DNA of 64,000 nt, from the NCBI GenBank assembly GCA_028817895.1, contig JAPPOQ010000020.1, positions 1-64,000 on the forward strand. The letters run 5' to 3'. Under the pieces are notes generated by a model, which was not told where the DNA came from, ran no database searches, and saw only the letters and a program-made list of their open reading frames with translations. Shown in pieces: positions 33,872 through 42,437 of the stretch (its first letter is position 1; each line of letters starts with the position of its first letter). Origin of the DNA: Ahrensia sp. (GTDB lineage: Bacteria; Pseudomonadota; Alphaproteobacteria; Rhizobiales; Rhizobiaceae). Made by a program: the position numbers and the translations under genes.

Positions 33872-34233
33872 CTTGCACATTCACCCGCACTCTGCCATAT
33901 GCCCTACCGTGCAACGGCTCTGCCGTTCGCGCGCGGGTGGCCTTTGTCATCCATCCTGTCCGAGACTGTAGGTGAGAGCGTGCCGCTTCGGTGCCTTTCT
34001 TAATGGCCTGCACAGACGGTGAGAACATTTTTCGGCTGTTGCGATGCGTCACGCGCGCTTCGGTCGGTTCGAACACAAACCTTGTTTCTTTTCAGAACCA
34101 AGGGGGCAGGAACTTCGCGTCGCAGGGCCTTTCGCTTTGCGACACATCGTAACCGCCCCCAGGGCTGTGCCGTGGCTGTGTCTCTTTTCGATGCGGCTTC
34201 ATACGGCCCAAAGGGCTTATCTGGAGAGACAAA
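33872..34233 (+). promoter_or_regulatory. rplJ-rplL promoter and L10 leader
   Basis: About 360 bp without a gene. A TTGCAC at 33873-33878, overlapping the start of the divergent orphan gene, could be a -35. The part from about 34080 to 34220 is rich in inverted segments (for example CCCAAAGGG) and corresponds in position to the long rplJ mRNA leader where L10-L7/L12 binds and represses translation in other bacteria. GGAGAGAC precedes the TTG start. Confidence 0.5.
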
Positions 34234-34749
34234 TTGGATAGAGCGGAAAAACGCGAATTTGTCGCTGCAATGAAGGAGACGCTTTCGGGCGCAGGCTCCG
34301 TTGTGGTGGCACACTATGCCGGTCTCACCGTGGCAGATATGACGGCCCTTCGCGCCGACATGCGCGCTGCGGGCGGAACCGTCAAAGTGGCGAAGAACCG
34401 TCTCGTCAAGCTTGCTCTTGAGGGAACCGAAGCTGAGCATATGTCGGACCTGTTTGCCGGTCCGACCCTGATTGCCTATGCCGAAGACCCGGTGGCAGCG
34501 CCGAAAGCGGCCAGCGAATATGCCAAGAAGAACGACAAGCTCGTCATTCTTGGCGGCGCGATGGGCGCAACCAATCTCGATGCCGATGGTGTGAAGGCGC
34601 TTGCCTCGCTGCCGTCGCTCGACGAATTGCGCGGCAAGATCGTCGGTCTGGTCAACGCACCGGCCCAGCGCATCGCCATGGTCACCAAGGCGCCTGCTGG
34701 TCAGGTGGCGCGGGTTATCGGCGCCTATTCCTCAAAAGAAGCTGCGTGA
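34234..34749 (+). CDS. rplJ: Large ribosomal subunit protein L10
   Basis: L10 anchors L7/L12 dimers to the ribosome. The 171-aa protein begins [20 protein letters not shown], then [39 protein letters not shown] and the C-terminal helix [19 protein letters not shown] that binds L7/L12. The start codon is TTG (34234) with GGAGAGAC upstream, a known feature of some alphaproteobacterial rplJ genes. rplL follows after 67 bp. Confidence 0.97.
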   Translation: MDRAEKREFVAAMKETLSGAGSVVVAHYAGLTVADMTALRADMRAAGGTVKVAKNRLVKLALEGTEAEHMSDLFAGPTLIAYAEDPVAAPKAASEYAKKNDKLVILGGAMGATNLDADGVKALASLPSLDELRGKIVGLVNAPAQRIAMVTKAPAGQVARVIGAYSSKEAA

Positions 34750-34816
34750 GCGCATTCTTCACCCAATTTATCAAGACAACCGAACAAAACGTTCGAACCT
34801 ATGAAGGATTATGAAA

Positions 34817-35191
34817 ATGGCTGATCTGCAAAAGATCGTGGACGACCTCTCCCAGCTGACCGTGATGGAAGCTGCTGAACTGTCAAAAATGCTGGAAGAG
34901 CATTGGGGCGTTTCCGCCGCGGCTCCTGTCGCTGTTGCTGCTGCCGGTGGCGCGGCTCCGGCTGAAGCTGCTGAAGAAAAAGACGAGTTCGACGTCATTC
35001 TGGCTGCCGCTGGCGACAAGAAAATCAACGTCATCAAGGAAGTGCGCGGCATCACCGGTCTTGGCCTGAAAGAAGCTAAAGACTTGGTGGAAGGCGCGCC
35101 GAAGCCGGTTAAGGAAGGCATTTCCAAAGGCGAAGCCGAAGAGTTGAAGAAGAAGCTCGAAGAAGCCGGTGCAACTGTCGAGCTGAAGTAA
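34817..35191 (+). CDS. rplL: Large ribosomal subunit protein L7/L12
   Basis: The acidic stalk protein that recruits translation factors. The 124-aa product has the N-terminal dimer domain [20 protein letters not shown], an Ala/Gly/Pro-rich hinge, and the C-terminal domain [43 protein letters not shown] 34817 is preferred to ATG 34811 because GAAGGA then stands 8 bp away. rpoB, the usual next gene, is absent; a terminator and unrelated genes follow. Confidence 0.98.
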   Translation: MADLQKIVDDLSQLTVMEAAELSKMLEEHWGVSAAAPVAVAAAGGAAPAEAAEEKDEFDVILAAAGDKKINVIKEVRGITGLGLKEAKDLVEGAPKPVKEGISKGEAEELKKKLEEAGATVELK

Positions 35192-35214
35192 CCGGTTCGT
35201 CCGTTGACGGATTT

Positions 35215-35245
35215 GACCCCGCTCGGGAAACCGGGCGGGGTCTTT
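35215..35245 (+). terminator. Rho-independent terminator after rplL
   Basis: GACCCCGC pairs with GCGGGGTC, continuing partly through CGGG and ACCGGG, followed by TTTGTGT. It closes rplJ-rplL and lies just before the convergent membrane protein gene. Confidence 0.85.
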
Positions 35246-35250
35246 GTGTC

Positions 35251-35691
35251 TCACACAGTTTGCTGTTCTTGCGCGGGCCAGAGGATGGGCAGCGCAATGA
35301 GTAGAAGGAAGGTGAGGTTCAGGATCACATTGAACCAACCGCCACTGCTCGACAGGATGGAGCCGAGACTGTCGACGACGAACCAGCTTGCGATGCCCGC
35401 CAGCATGATGCGCCCGCCAAGTTTGGCGTCGCTCGGGTAAACCGTCGTCGCCAGCAGATAGAGCATTATGCCCAATCCGACTGTCAGACCAGCGACGATG
35501 GCGGTGAGAAGCCGGGCGCTTGGGCTGATCAAATCGTAAGCCCCATCCGCCGGCGGCCAAATGGCGAGATCGAGAAACAGGCCCATCACCGCGCTGAGTG
35601 GGGAAACCAGCGACAAAAGCGTGATGATGCCGAACGCGATGATCGCGCCGCTGCCGAATTTCAGGGCCGTTATTCTGCTTGTCTGAGTCAT
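35251..35691 (-). CDS. Four-helix membrane protein of unknown function
   Basis: A 146-aa integral membrane protein with four hydrophobic segments: near 14-38 (SGAIIAFGIITLLSLVSPLS), 60-83 (LLTAIVAGLTVGLGIMLYLL), 92-110 and 118-138 (WFNVILNLTFLLLIALPILW). No family is recognised. It is divergent from the XRE/MmyB-type regulator gene across 152 bp, an arrangement that suggests the regulator controls it. Its stop is only 6 bp from the rplL terminator. Confidence 0.75.
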   Translation of the reverse strand: MTQTSRITALKFGSGAIIAFGIITLLSLVSPLSAVMGLFLDLAIWPPADGAYDLISPSARLLTAIVAGLTVGLGIMLYLLATTVYPSDAKLGGRIMLAGIASWFVVDSLGSILSSSGGWFNVILNLTFLLLIALPILWPAQEQQTV

Positions 35692-35843
35692 GATGATGCG
35701 CTCCTTGATGCGAATGGCTGTGTGTTATCTCGCAACACATTTTATCGGCCGGTGAGGTTGCGCAATTACCTCGCAGGTCATTGTGCAAAGGCAGCCTGAT
35801 CCGGCATTCATTGCGCGACGACGACCACGACGGAGAAGTCGGC

Positions 35844-36641
35844 ATGACGCAGTTTGGAGCATCTCTGAAACACTGGCGCACACAGAGGCGCATGAGCCAG
35901 CTTGATCTCGGGCTCGGGGCGGATGTTTCGGCGCGGCATATTTCGTTTCTGGAAACCGGCCGCTCGCGCCCCAGCCGCGCCATGGTCTTGCAATTGTGCG
36001 AAGAGCTCGACGTCCCGCGCGCCGCGCGCAACGCCATGCTCAATCAGGCCGGTCTCGCGGCGGCCTATGAGGAACGCTCGCTTTCCGATGAAGACATGGC
36101 GCCGGTGCAATCGGCAATTGGCTGGATGTTGGACCGTCACGCGCCGTATCCCGCGCTTGCTTTGGACCGGCACTGGAGAATCGTCGATCTCAACGTGCCC
36201 GCAAAGACGCTTCTTGGCGCATTGGGCATAGGGGAGGGCGGTTCACTCGTTGCGGCGCTGATCGAGACGCCAGCGCTGCAAGAAGCCATTGCGAACTTGG
36301 CGGAAGTCATTGCGCATCTGCGTCATCGCCTGCGCACGGAAAGCGCGCATTATGGTGGCGACACCGTTCTTGATACTCTGGAGCGCGACCTGGCTCAGAT
36401 TGGCGGGCAGGACAGCGGCGACGAAGCGACAATCCGTCCGGCCTTCGTTCCCACACGATACAGATTTGGTGGCAGCGAGTTGTCGCTTCTATCCACTTTT
36501 GCGCAATTTGGCACGGCAGAAGACATCGCGCTTAATGAATTGCGCATCGAATTGATGTTCCCGGCGGACGAAGCGACGCGTCTGGCGCTGCTCGCGCTAA
36601 GCCAACATCCGGAAAGAGGCAGCGAAGAGCTGCATCAATAG
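35844..36641 (+). CDS. XRE-family regulator with MmyB-like ligand domain
   Basis: A 265-aa regulator. The N-terminal helix-turn-helix (FGASLKHWRTQRRMSQLDLG, VSARHISFLETGRSRPSRAM) is typical XRE. The C-terminal MmyB-like PAS-type domain has YPALALDRHWRIVDLNVPAK and the later FELRI-like segment IALNELRIELMFPADEATR. In other bacteria MmyB-like regulators bind fatty acyl ligands. ATG 35844 has GGAGAAG upstream. The likely target is the divergent membrane protein gene. Confidence 0.9.
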   Translation: MTQFGASLKHWRTQRRMSQLDLGLGADVSARHISFLETGRSRPSRAMVLQLCEELDVPRAARNAMLNQAGLAAAYEERSLSDEDMAPVQSAIGWMLDRHAPYPALALDRHWRIVDLNVPAKTLLGALGIGEGGSLVAALIETPALQEAIANLAEVIAHLRHRLRTESAHYGGDTVLDTLERDLAQIGGQDSGDEATIRPAFVPTRYRFGGSELSLLSTFAQFGTAEDIALNELRIELMFPADEATRLALLALSQHPERGSEELHQ

Positions 36642-36691
36642 GCGTCTTTTGCTTGATTACGTCCGAACCAACAGGCTATGAGCGGATTCGG

Positions 36692-36781
<90 letters not shown>

Positions 36782-36824
36782 CCGACCTAACGAAAATAAT
36801 TACCGCGTTGGTGGTCTCGCGCCC

Positions 36825-37355
36825 TCAACTGCGTCGTTTCTTGCGGCTGCGTTTTTCGTAGAAGGCGTTGCCTCCTGCTTCCAACACGTAATGCATGTTG
36901 GTGTAGGGGAAGGTGAGACCCGCCGTGTGAAAGAACTTCGCCTTCTTGACGCCCAGATGACGTTTTCCGGCAAGGATCGCATCGGCAAGGTCGGCGAGTT
37001 CCTGCCTGTCGCCACGCACCTTGCGGGTGAGCACGCCGGGCGCGAATTGTCGCTTCTGACCAACAACACCGCAGACGGTGTTTGGAAATTTAGGCGATTC
37101 AACCCGGTTCATCACCACCGTGCCTACGGCCAGAAGACCTTCGCGGCTGGATCGGATCGATTCAAAATACATGGCCCGGACAAGACATTCGCGGGCGCCA
37201 TGGGCGGCGCGATGCGGTTTGGCACTGGCTTCGGCCTTTGGCAGATAGTGCGAGATGGAGTGGCTGCTTAAACAGGCTGACAAGGCCAGAGTGCCGATCA
37301 GCAGCATGAAAGCACCCGCTCGTATGGGTGCAAGGATGGATATCGAGACGGGCAT
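36825..37355 (-). CDS. Cell wall hydrolase of SleB family, lipoprotein
   Basis: A 176-aa exported lipoprotein (signal LLIGTLALSAC, Cys about 28). The SleB/hydrolase_2 domain covers most of the mature part: CLVRAMYFESIRSSREGLLA contains the conserved catalytic Glu, followed by VGTVVMNRVESPKFPNTVCG and FFHTAGLTFPYTNMHYVLEAG. It is predicted to cleave peptidoglycan glycan strands as a lytic transglycosylase-type enzyme. The tail is basic (KRSRKKRRS). It stands alone between the tRNA and the TerB genes. Confidence 0.87.
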   Translation of the reverse strand: MPVSISILAPIRAGAFMLLIGTLALSACLSSHSISHYLPKAEASAKPHRAAHGARECLVRAMYFESIRSSREGLLAVGTVVMNRVESPKFPNTVCGVVGQKRQFAPGVLTRKVRGDRQELADLADAILAGKRHLGVKKAKFFHTAGLTFPYTNMHYVLEAGGNAFYEKRSRKKRRS

Positions 37356-37540
37356 GCGACGGCACCCTGCGGCGAATAGGACGCGGCAGGCTAAGACATC
37401 GTCGTTAAATGCGCGTTGATGAGCCCATTAACCCAGTCAGGTTCCCCCGTGCTGTCCATGCCCCACTTGTGTCGATGCGCGAAACGCCTCACAAACAGCT
37501 GTTCAGGTGCTGTTCACGTCTCAGGGGGCACAGAAAGACC

Positions 37541-37963
37541 ATGCGTGTGCTTGATGCCATTGCCGATTTGCTCAACCGGAAATCATCGGTCCAAATGGTG
37601 GCCGATGATCCGCAAATGTCTGCGGAGTTGCTGCTTCTGATCCGCACCATGTTTGCCGATGGTGAGATGAACGAAAAGGAGGTGGCAGCCTTTCAAGACA
37701 TGTGCTCTTCAGTGTTCGAAATTCCATCAAAAGACGTACCGGAAGTTATACGTTTTCTGAAGGATTACGGATACGAAACGAGTTCCGAACAGTCGGCGGC
37801 CTTGTTCGCCGACATGCCGAAAGAGCGCAAGAGCGAACTGGTTAGTCGCCTTCTCGTGATGGCCATGGCGGACGCAAAATTTCACGACCGTGAAAAGGCT
37901 ATGATCACTCGTGTGGCGCAGACGGTGGGGCTTTCTGATGAAGATATGCGCGCATTGTCGTAG
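37541..37963 (+). CDS. TerB-like protein 1
   Basis: A 140-aa all-helical TerB-family protein. Signatures are LLLIRTMFADGEMNEKEVAA and VSRLLVMAMADAKFHDREKAM, the duplicated acidic helices that line a metal-binding surface in TerB. The family is linked to tellurite resistance and stress, but most chromosomal members lack a known function. ATG 37541 is the likely start; longer frames add 44 unrelated residues. A second TerB gene follows 114 bp downstream, apparently a tandem pair. Confidence 0.82.
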   Translation: MRVLDAIADLLNRKSSVQMVADDPQMSAELLLLIRTMFADGEMNEKEVAAFQDMCSSVFEIPSKDVPEVIRFLKDYGYETSSEQSAALFADMPKERKSELVSRLLVMAMADAKFHDREKAMITRVAQTVGLSDEDMRALS

Positions 37964-38077
37964 GGTTTTGACCTTGAGTCAGGACCCATTTAACCCAATC
38001 AATGGGCGCGCGGCTTACTCCAAGCCATGCGAGATGAGTTGGAACATGATGCGGCTGCGCAGCCGGTTGGGGGTGTG

Positions 38078-38467
38078 ATGTTCGAAAAGGTAATGTCCTG
38101 GCTTCAGTCCTCGGACCGTGACCACACGGATGAAGATGTGAAAGTCGCCGTGGCGGCCCTATACTACCATATGATGGTTGTCGATGGCCTGCTGCTGCGC
38201 AGCGAAGTTGAAAAATATGAAGAACTGCTGACATCGCGTTTCAATCTGTCTGAAGCGCAGTTGGAAGCGCTGTCTCGCCAGGCCATCGACGCTGAGTCGG
38301 GTTCGGTGAGCCTGTTTCCCTTCACCGTTATCTTGAAGCGCGACTTGGATGCGGAACAGCAGCGCCAGGTGCTACATGCACTTCAGGAACTGGCCGACGC
38401 CGATGGGGTGCGTCATGAGGCGGAAATGCACATGATCGACGATGTCGCGGATCTTCTGGAAGCCTGA
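38078..38467 (+). CDS. TerB-like protein 2
   Basis: A 129-aa TerB-family protein with the two acidic helical segments VAVAALYYHMMVVDGLLLRS and LQELADADGVRHEAEMHMID. It resembles but is clearly diverged from the TerB protein upstream, so the pair is either an old duplication or two subfamilies. ATG 38078 follows GGGGGTGTG. The family is often found with membrane or tellurium-resistance genes, but none is near; a cobalamin riboswitch follows. Confidence 0.85.
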   Translation: MFEKVMSWLQSSDRDHTDEDVKVAVAALYYHMMVVDGLLLRSEVEKYEELLTSRFNLSEAQLEALSRQAIDAESGSVSLFPFTVILKRDLDAEQQRQVLHALQELADADGVRHEAEMHMIDDVADLLEA

Positions 38468-38564
38468 GCAGCCGGATTTGCTCTGGAGTTGTCCTGTCGC
38501 GATTGCGCCCCACGACTTCGCATTGGCGTTTGCCTCGGTTGGTGAAAGCGTTTAACCCACATTC

Positions 38565-38675
38565 ATTCGATGGTGCCTCGCTTGAGAGGATGAAAACGAT
38601 TGTGGTGCGGCCGACCCAAACAGGGGGCCAAGTCCGCAACCGTCGCAAAGCGGACCCTGTATGGTCTCGCCGCCT
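38565..38675 (+). promoter_or_regulatory. Cobalamin riboswitch (probable)
   Basis: Upstream of the cbiX operon the leader has GGTGCC (38572-38577), a short P2-like stem, the GGATGAAAACG stretch, GTGGTGCGGCC and GTCCGCAACCGTC, which correspond in order to the GGTGCC, GGGAA, GGTG and CCCGCAACTGT blocks of cobalamin riboswitches. The final B12-box is not canonical and the element is short, so it may be a class II variant. It would turn off the operon when cobalamin is plentiful. Confidence 0.65.
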
Positions 38676-38703
38676 TCGTTCGTGCGATTTTGAATGAGAG
38701 GCG

Positions 38704-39846
38704 ATGATGAGCAAGCTCGGCATCATGATCTGCGGCCATGGCAGCCGCAATCAAAATGCGATGAAAGAATTCGCAAAGCTCTCGGAAGGTCTCAAAGGCC
38801 GTTTCGGTGAGGCTCCGGTGGAATATGGCTATCTGGAATTTGCCAATCCAGTGATCGCGCAAGGTCTTGACCGGCTGCGCGAGCAAGGCTGCACACGCAT
38901 TCTTGCGGTGCCGGGCATGCTGTTTGCCGCCGGTCATGCGAAGAACGACATCCCGTCAGTGCTCAACACCTATCAGGCGCAGCATGAGGGCGTGGAGATC
39001 ATCTATGGCCGGGAACTGGGCGTCGATCTGAAAATGATCCGTGCCGCTGCGGCGCGCATTCAAGAAGCCATTGATGCGGCTCCAGGCGAGGTGGCACCCC
39101 ATGAAACGCTTCTGATGGTTGTCGGGCGCGGCTCATCTGACCCGGATGCCAACTCCAATATCAGCAAGATTATGCGCATGTTGTGGGAAGGATTTGGTTT
39201 TGGGTGGGGTGAGGTGTGCTATTCCGGCGTGACCTTTCCGCTTGTCGAACCGGGGCTGGAACATGCTGCCAAGCTTGGCTATCGGCGCATCGTCGTCTTT
39301 CCCTATTTTCTGTTCACCGGCGTCCTGATCAAGCGCATTTACGCCTACACCGACGCCGTGGCCGACCGGCATGGCGACATTGAGTTTCTCAAGGCCGGTT
39401 ATCTCAACGATCACGAGCTGGTGCTTTCGACCTTCGAGGATCGTGTCAACGAGATCGATGCAGGCTTGAATGTGATGAACTGCCAGATGTGCAAATATCG
39501 CGAACAGGTTCTGGGTTTTGAAGACCAGGTTGGTCTGGCTCAGGAAAGCCATCACCATCATGTCGAAGGCATTGGCGGCGGGCTGGAAAACTGTCCCTGC
39601 CAGGGTGATTGCGATGCGTCTTGTCGGGACCGCGACTTCTGCAAAAAGCACGGCCTGCCTTGGACACCGGTTCACAGCCATGCCTCGCCCGGGCCGTTGG
39701 AGCACGATCATCATCATCACGCGCACGGGCATGATCACAGCCACAGCCATGATCACCATCATGATCACGGGCACGATCATCACCACCATCCCTATCCGCA
39801 TGCCGATCATCCGCTTGGACCGCGATCGATGGAGAAGGGCAGCTAG
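38704..39846 (+). CDS. cbiX: Sirohydrochlorin cobaltochelatase CbiX, long form
   Basis: CbiX inserts cobalt into sirohydrochlorin, opening the cobalt-early cobalamin route. The 380-aa protein has two chelatase halves: GIMICGHGSRNQNAMKEF with catalytic His about 12, PGMLFAAGHAKNDIP, and in the second half LLMVVGRGSSDPDANSNI and FPYFLFTGVLIKRI. Then come Cys clusters (NCQMCKYR; CPCQGDCDASC) that could bind an Fe-S cluster, and an extremely His-rich tail (residues about 335-370) likely to hold cobalt. It is the first gene of the operon behind the riboswitch. Confidence 0.95.
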   Translation: MMSKLGIMICGHGSRNQNAMKEFAKLSEGLKGRFGEAPVEYGYLEFANPVIAQGLDRLREQGCTRILAVPGMLFAAGHAKNDIPSVLNTYQAQHEGVEIIYGRELGVDLKMIRAAAARIQEAIDAAPGEVAPHETLLMVVGRGSSDPDANSNISKIMRMLWEGFGFGWGEVCYSGVTFPLVEPGLEHAAKLGYRRIVVFPYFLFTGVLIKRIYAYTDAVADRHGDIEFLKAGYLNDHELVLSTFEDRVNEIDAGLNVMNCQMCKYREQVLGFEDQVGLAQESHHHHVEGIGGGLENCPCQGDCDASCRDRDFCKKHGLPWTPVHSHASPGPLEHDHHHHAHGHDHSHSHDHHHDHGHDHHHHPYPHADHPLGPRSMEKGS

Positions 39847-39849
39847 CTG

Positions 39850-40485
39850 GTGGAGGCATTTGATTATCTGCGTGATCCCGCCGCGATCTATCGCCAGTCC
39901 TTCGCGACGATTGAAGCCGAGGCGGATTTTGCGGGTCTCGATGCCGACGCGCTCGCGCTCGCCACTCGCATGATCCATGCTTGCGGTATGGTCGATATCG
40001 TCAAGGATATCGAAATGTCGCGCGGTGCCGTCGCGCAGGGTCGGCGGGCTTTGGGGGATGGTGCCGTCATCTTTTGCGACGTGGAGATGGTTCGACACGG
40101 CATCATTCGCCGCAATCTCCCCAAGTCGAACGATGTCATCTGCACGCTTGATCAGCCCCGCTTGCAGGAGCATGCGGAGGCGCATGAAACCACGCGGTCT
40201 GCCGCTGCGGTCGATTTTTGGGATCATCGTCTGGCGGGCAGCGTGGTTGTGATCGGCAATGCGCCTACGGCTTTGTTTCGTCTGCTGGAGCGCATCGCCG
40301 GGGGTGGCCCGAAGCCGGCGCTCATCATCGGCGTGCCGGTTGGTTTCGTTGGGGCAATTGAGTCAAAACAAGCGCTTGCAACGCAATCTTTCGATGTTTC
40401 TTTCATAACGCTTCATGGGCGCCGCGGTGGGTCTGCGCTTGCCGCTGCGGCGCTGAATGCCGTTGCCGTGGGGCTTGCCACATGA
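39850..40485 (+). CDS. cobH: Precorrin-8X methylmutase (CobH/CbiC)
   Basis: This enzyme moves a methyl from C11 to C12 to form hydrogenobyrinate or cobyrinate. The 211-aa product has ATRMIHACGMVDIVKDIEMS with the catalytic His near 43, FCDVEMVRHGIIR, and GNAPTALFRLLE and GVPVGFVGAIESK, all characteristic. It starts at GTG 39850, 3 bp after the cbiX stop, and overlaps cobL as ATGA, so translation is coupled along the operon. Confidence 0.95.
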   Translation: MEAFDYLRDPAAIYRQSFATIEAEADFAGLDADALALATRMIHACGMVDIVKDIEMSRGAVAQGRRALGDGAVIFCDVEMVRHGIIRRNLPKSNDVICTLDQPRLQEHAEAHETTRSAAAVDFWDHRLAGSVVVIGNAPTALFRLLERIAGGGPKPALIIGVPVGFVGAIESKQALATQSFDVSFITLHGRRGGSALAAAALNAVAVGLAT

Positions 40486-41693
40486 GCGCGCGCTGGCTCG
40501 ACATTGTCGGCATCGGCGAAGACGGCATGGCCGGGTTGTCGCCAGAAGCGAAGCGGGTGGTAACAGGCGCCGACATCATCATCGGCGGGGACCGGCATCA
40601 CAGCCTTTCCGGTAACGTAGCAGCCGAACGCATCAACTGGCCATCGCCCTTCGATGCGATGATCGAGACCATTCGTTCTTATCGGGGCAGGCGGCTTGTC
40701 ATTCTGGTGACGGGCGATCCGCTCTGGTATTCGGTCGGCGCGCGCATCACCAAGGCCATTCCCGCCGACGAGATTCGTTTCCATCCGCAACTGTCGGCCT
40801 TTCAATGGGCGGCCTGCCGCATGGGGTGGAGCCTGGCCGATTGCGAAACGCTCACCGTACATGGCCGGGCGGACAGCCAGATACTCCCGCATCTGGCTCC
40901 CAATATTCGTCTGCTGATCCTCACGCAGAACGGGCAGACGCCTGCGGCGCTTGCAGATCTGCTCGTGTCACGCGGTTTTGGCGACAGCCGCATGGTGGCG
41001 CTTGCAGCACTTGGTGGACCCGATGAGGCACGTTTTGACGGCACAGCCGCACGATGGTCGCATAATGTGCCGGACTTTCACACATTGGCAGTTGAGTGCG
41101 TCGCAGGGCCGGATGCGCGTTGGTATCCACGGACGGGCGGCTTGCCGGACGATGCCTTCGAACATGACGGACAACTGACCAAACGCGATGTTCGAGCTGT
41201 GACACTGGCGAAGCTCGCCCCTTACCCCGACGCCCTGCTTTGGGACATCGGCGCGGGTTGCGGTTCGGTGAGCATCGAATGGATGCGCGCAGCGCGCGGG
41301 GCGCAGGCGGTTGCCATCGAACCGGTCGCGGAACGATGCGCAATGATCAAGACCAATGCGCAGGCACTTGGAACCGAGAAAATCGATCTGGTGCAGGGAC
41401 GCGCTCCTGAAGCGCTCGCAGGACTGGCGCAACCGGACGCCGTCTTCATCGGCGGTGGCTTGAGCGGTGAGGGCGTCTTTGAGGCGGCCTGGGGCGCCCT
41501 TCGCCCGCATGGTCGGTTGGTGGCCAATGCGGTGACGCTGGAAAGCGAATCGAGACTGGCGCAACTGCACAAGATGTGGGGCGGCGAATTGGTGCGGATT
41601 GCCGTTCAGCATGCGCAGGAGGTCGGACCCTATCGTGGCTGGCGCGCGGCCATGCCGGTCACGCAATGGTGCGTTGAAAAGCCGGGTTCATGA
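40482..41693 (+). CDS. cobL: Precorrin-6Y C5,15-methyltransferase (CobL; CbiE-CbiT fusion)
   Basis: The bifunctional enzyme methylates C5 and C15 and removes the C12 acetate carboxyl. The N-terminal CbiE half (1-200) has the tetrapyrrole methylase motif IVGIGEDGMAGLSPEAKRVV and ILVTGDPLWYSVGARI; the C-terminal CbiT half has the SAM-binding WDIGAGCGSVSIEWMRAARG and AVFIGGGLSGEGVFE. The length, 403 aa, is normal for the fusion. Start and stop overlap cobH and cobI. Confidence 0.95.
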   Translation: MSARWLDIVGIGEDGMAGLSPEAKRVVTGADIIIGGDRHHSLSGNVAAERINWPSPFDAMIETIRSYRGRRLVILVTGDPLWYSVGARITKAIPADEIRFHPQLSAFQWAACRMGWSLADCETLTVHGRADSQILPHLAPNIRLLILTQNGQTPAALADLLVSRGFGDSRMVALAALGGPDEARFDGTAARWSHNVPDFHTLAVECVAGPDARWYPRTGGLPDDAFEHDGQLTKRDVRAVTLAKLAPYPDALLWDIGAGCGSVSIEWMRAARGAQAVAIEPVAERCAMIKTNAQALGTEKIDLVQGRAPEALAGLAQPDAVFIGGGLSGEGVFEAAWGALRPHGRLVANAVTLESESRLAQLHKMWGGELVRIAVQHAQEVGPYRGWRAAMPVTQWCVEKPGS

Positions 41694-42433
41694 CGACAAG
41701 GCGGGGCACACTTTATGGCATCGGCGTTGGCCCGGGTGACCCCGAATTGCTGACGCTGAAGGCGCATAGGCTCATCACAACGACGCGTGTGATCGCCTAT
41801 CCGGCTCCTGATACGGGTGAGAGTTTCGCGCGTTCGATCGTTTCGCAATGGCTGGATGCTGACAAGCATGAGATCGCCATCACGATTCCCATGCGTGTTG
41901 AGCGGTTTCCGGCAAAAGACGTGTATGATCAGGCCGCTATCGACATCGCCTCACATCTTGAATCGGACGAAGACGTGGTTGTTCTGTGCGAAGGCGATCC
42001 GTTCTTCTATGGCTCCTTCATGTATCTGTTTGAGCGGTTGGCCGCGTCACACACATGCGAAATCGTGCCCGGAGTGTCGTCGTTGATGGCATCTGCTGCC
42101 GCGGCCGGAAGACCGCTAGCCGCCCGCAACGATGTGTTGAGCGTGGTTGCCGGGCCGAGCGAAGATGCAACCATCGCGCACTATCTGAAACAAGGTGACG
42201 CCATCGCCATCATCAAGGTGGGGCGGCATCTTGCGCGTCTTCGGGGGCTCATTGAAAAAGCCGGATTGCTGGATCGGGCGATCTATCTGGAACGGGTTAC
42301 TCTGGGCGAACAGAAGGTGATGCCACTGGCGCAGGTTGGTGCGGATGCAGCGCCCTATTTTTCGATGATCCTGATCTATCGCGGTGCCGAAAGCTGGATC
42401 GACAATCTGCCAATCGCGGGCGATGAGATGTGA
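41690..42433 (+). CDS. cobI: Precorrin-2 C20-methyltransferase (CobI/CbiL)
   Basis: Methylates C20 of (cobalt-)precorrin-2 with SAM. The 247-aa protein starts GTLYGIGVGPGDPELLTLKA (the SUMT-type glycine loop) and has VVLCEGDPFFYGSFMYLFER and EIVPGVSSLMASAAAAGRPL, typical of the family. In the cobalt-early route it acts right after CbiX. Overlaps cobL by 4 bp; the next gene starts within a few bases of its stop. Confidence 0.95.
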   Translation: MTTRRGTLYGIGVGPGDPELLTLKAHRLITTTRVIAYPAPDTGESFARSIVSQWLDADKHEIAITIPMRVERFPAKDVYDQAAIDIASHLESDEDVVVLCEGDPFFYGSFMYLFERLAASHTCEIVPGVSSLMASAAAAGRPLAARNDVLSVVAGPSEDATIAHYLKQGDAIAIIKVGRHLARLRGLIEKAGLLDRAIYLERVTLGEQKVMPLAQVGADAAPYFSMILIYRGAESWIDNLPIAGDEM

Positions 42434-42437
42434 ACTC

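Noticed and set aside
39133-40227. 364-codon minus-strand frame opposite cbiX and cobH
   Set aside because: It is the complement of well-supported cob genes; its Met/Val-rich stretch is the antisense of the His-rich CbiX tail.
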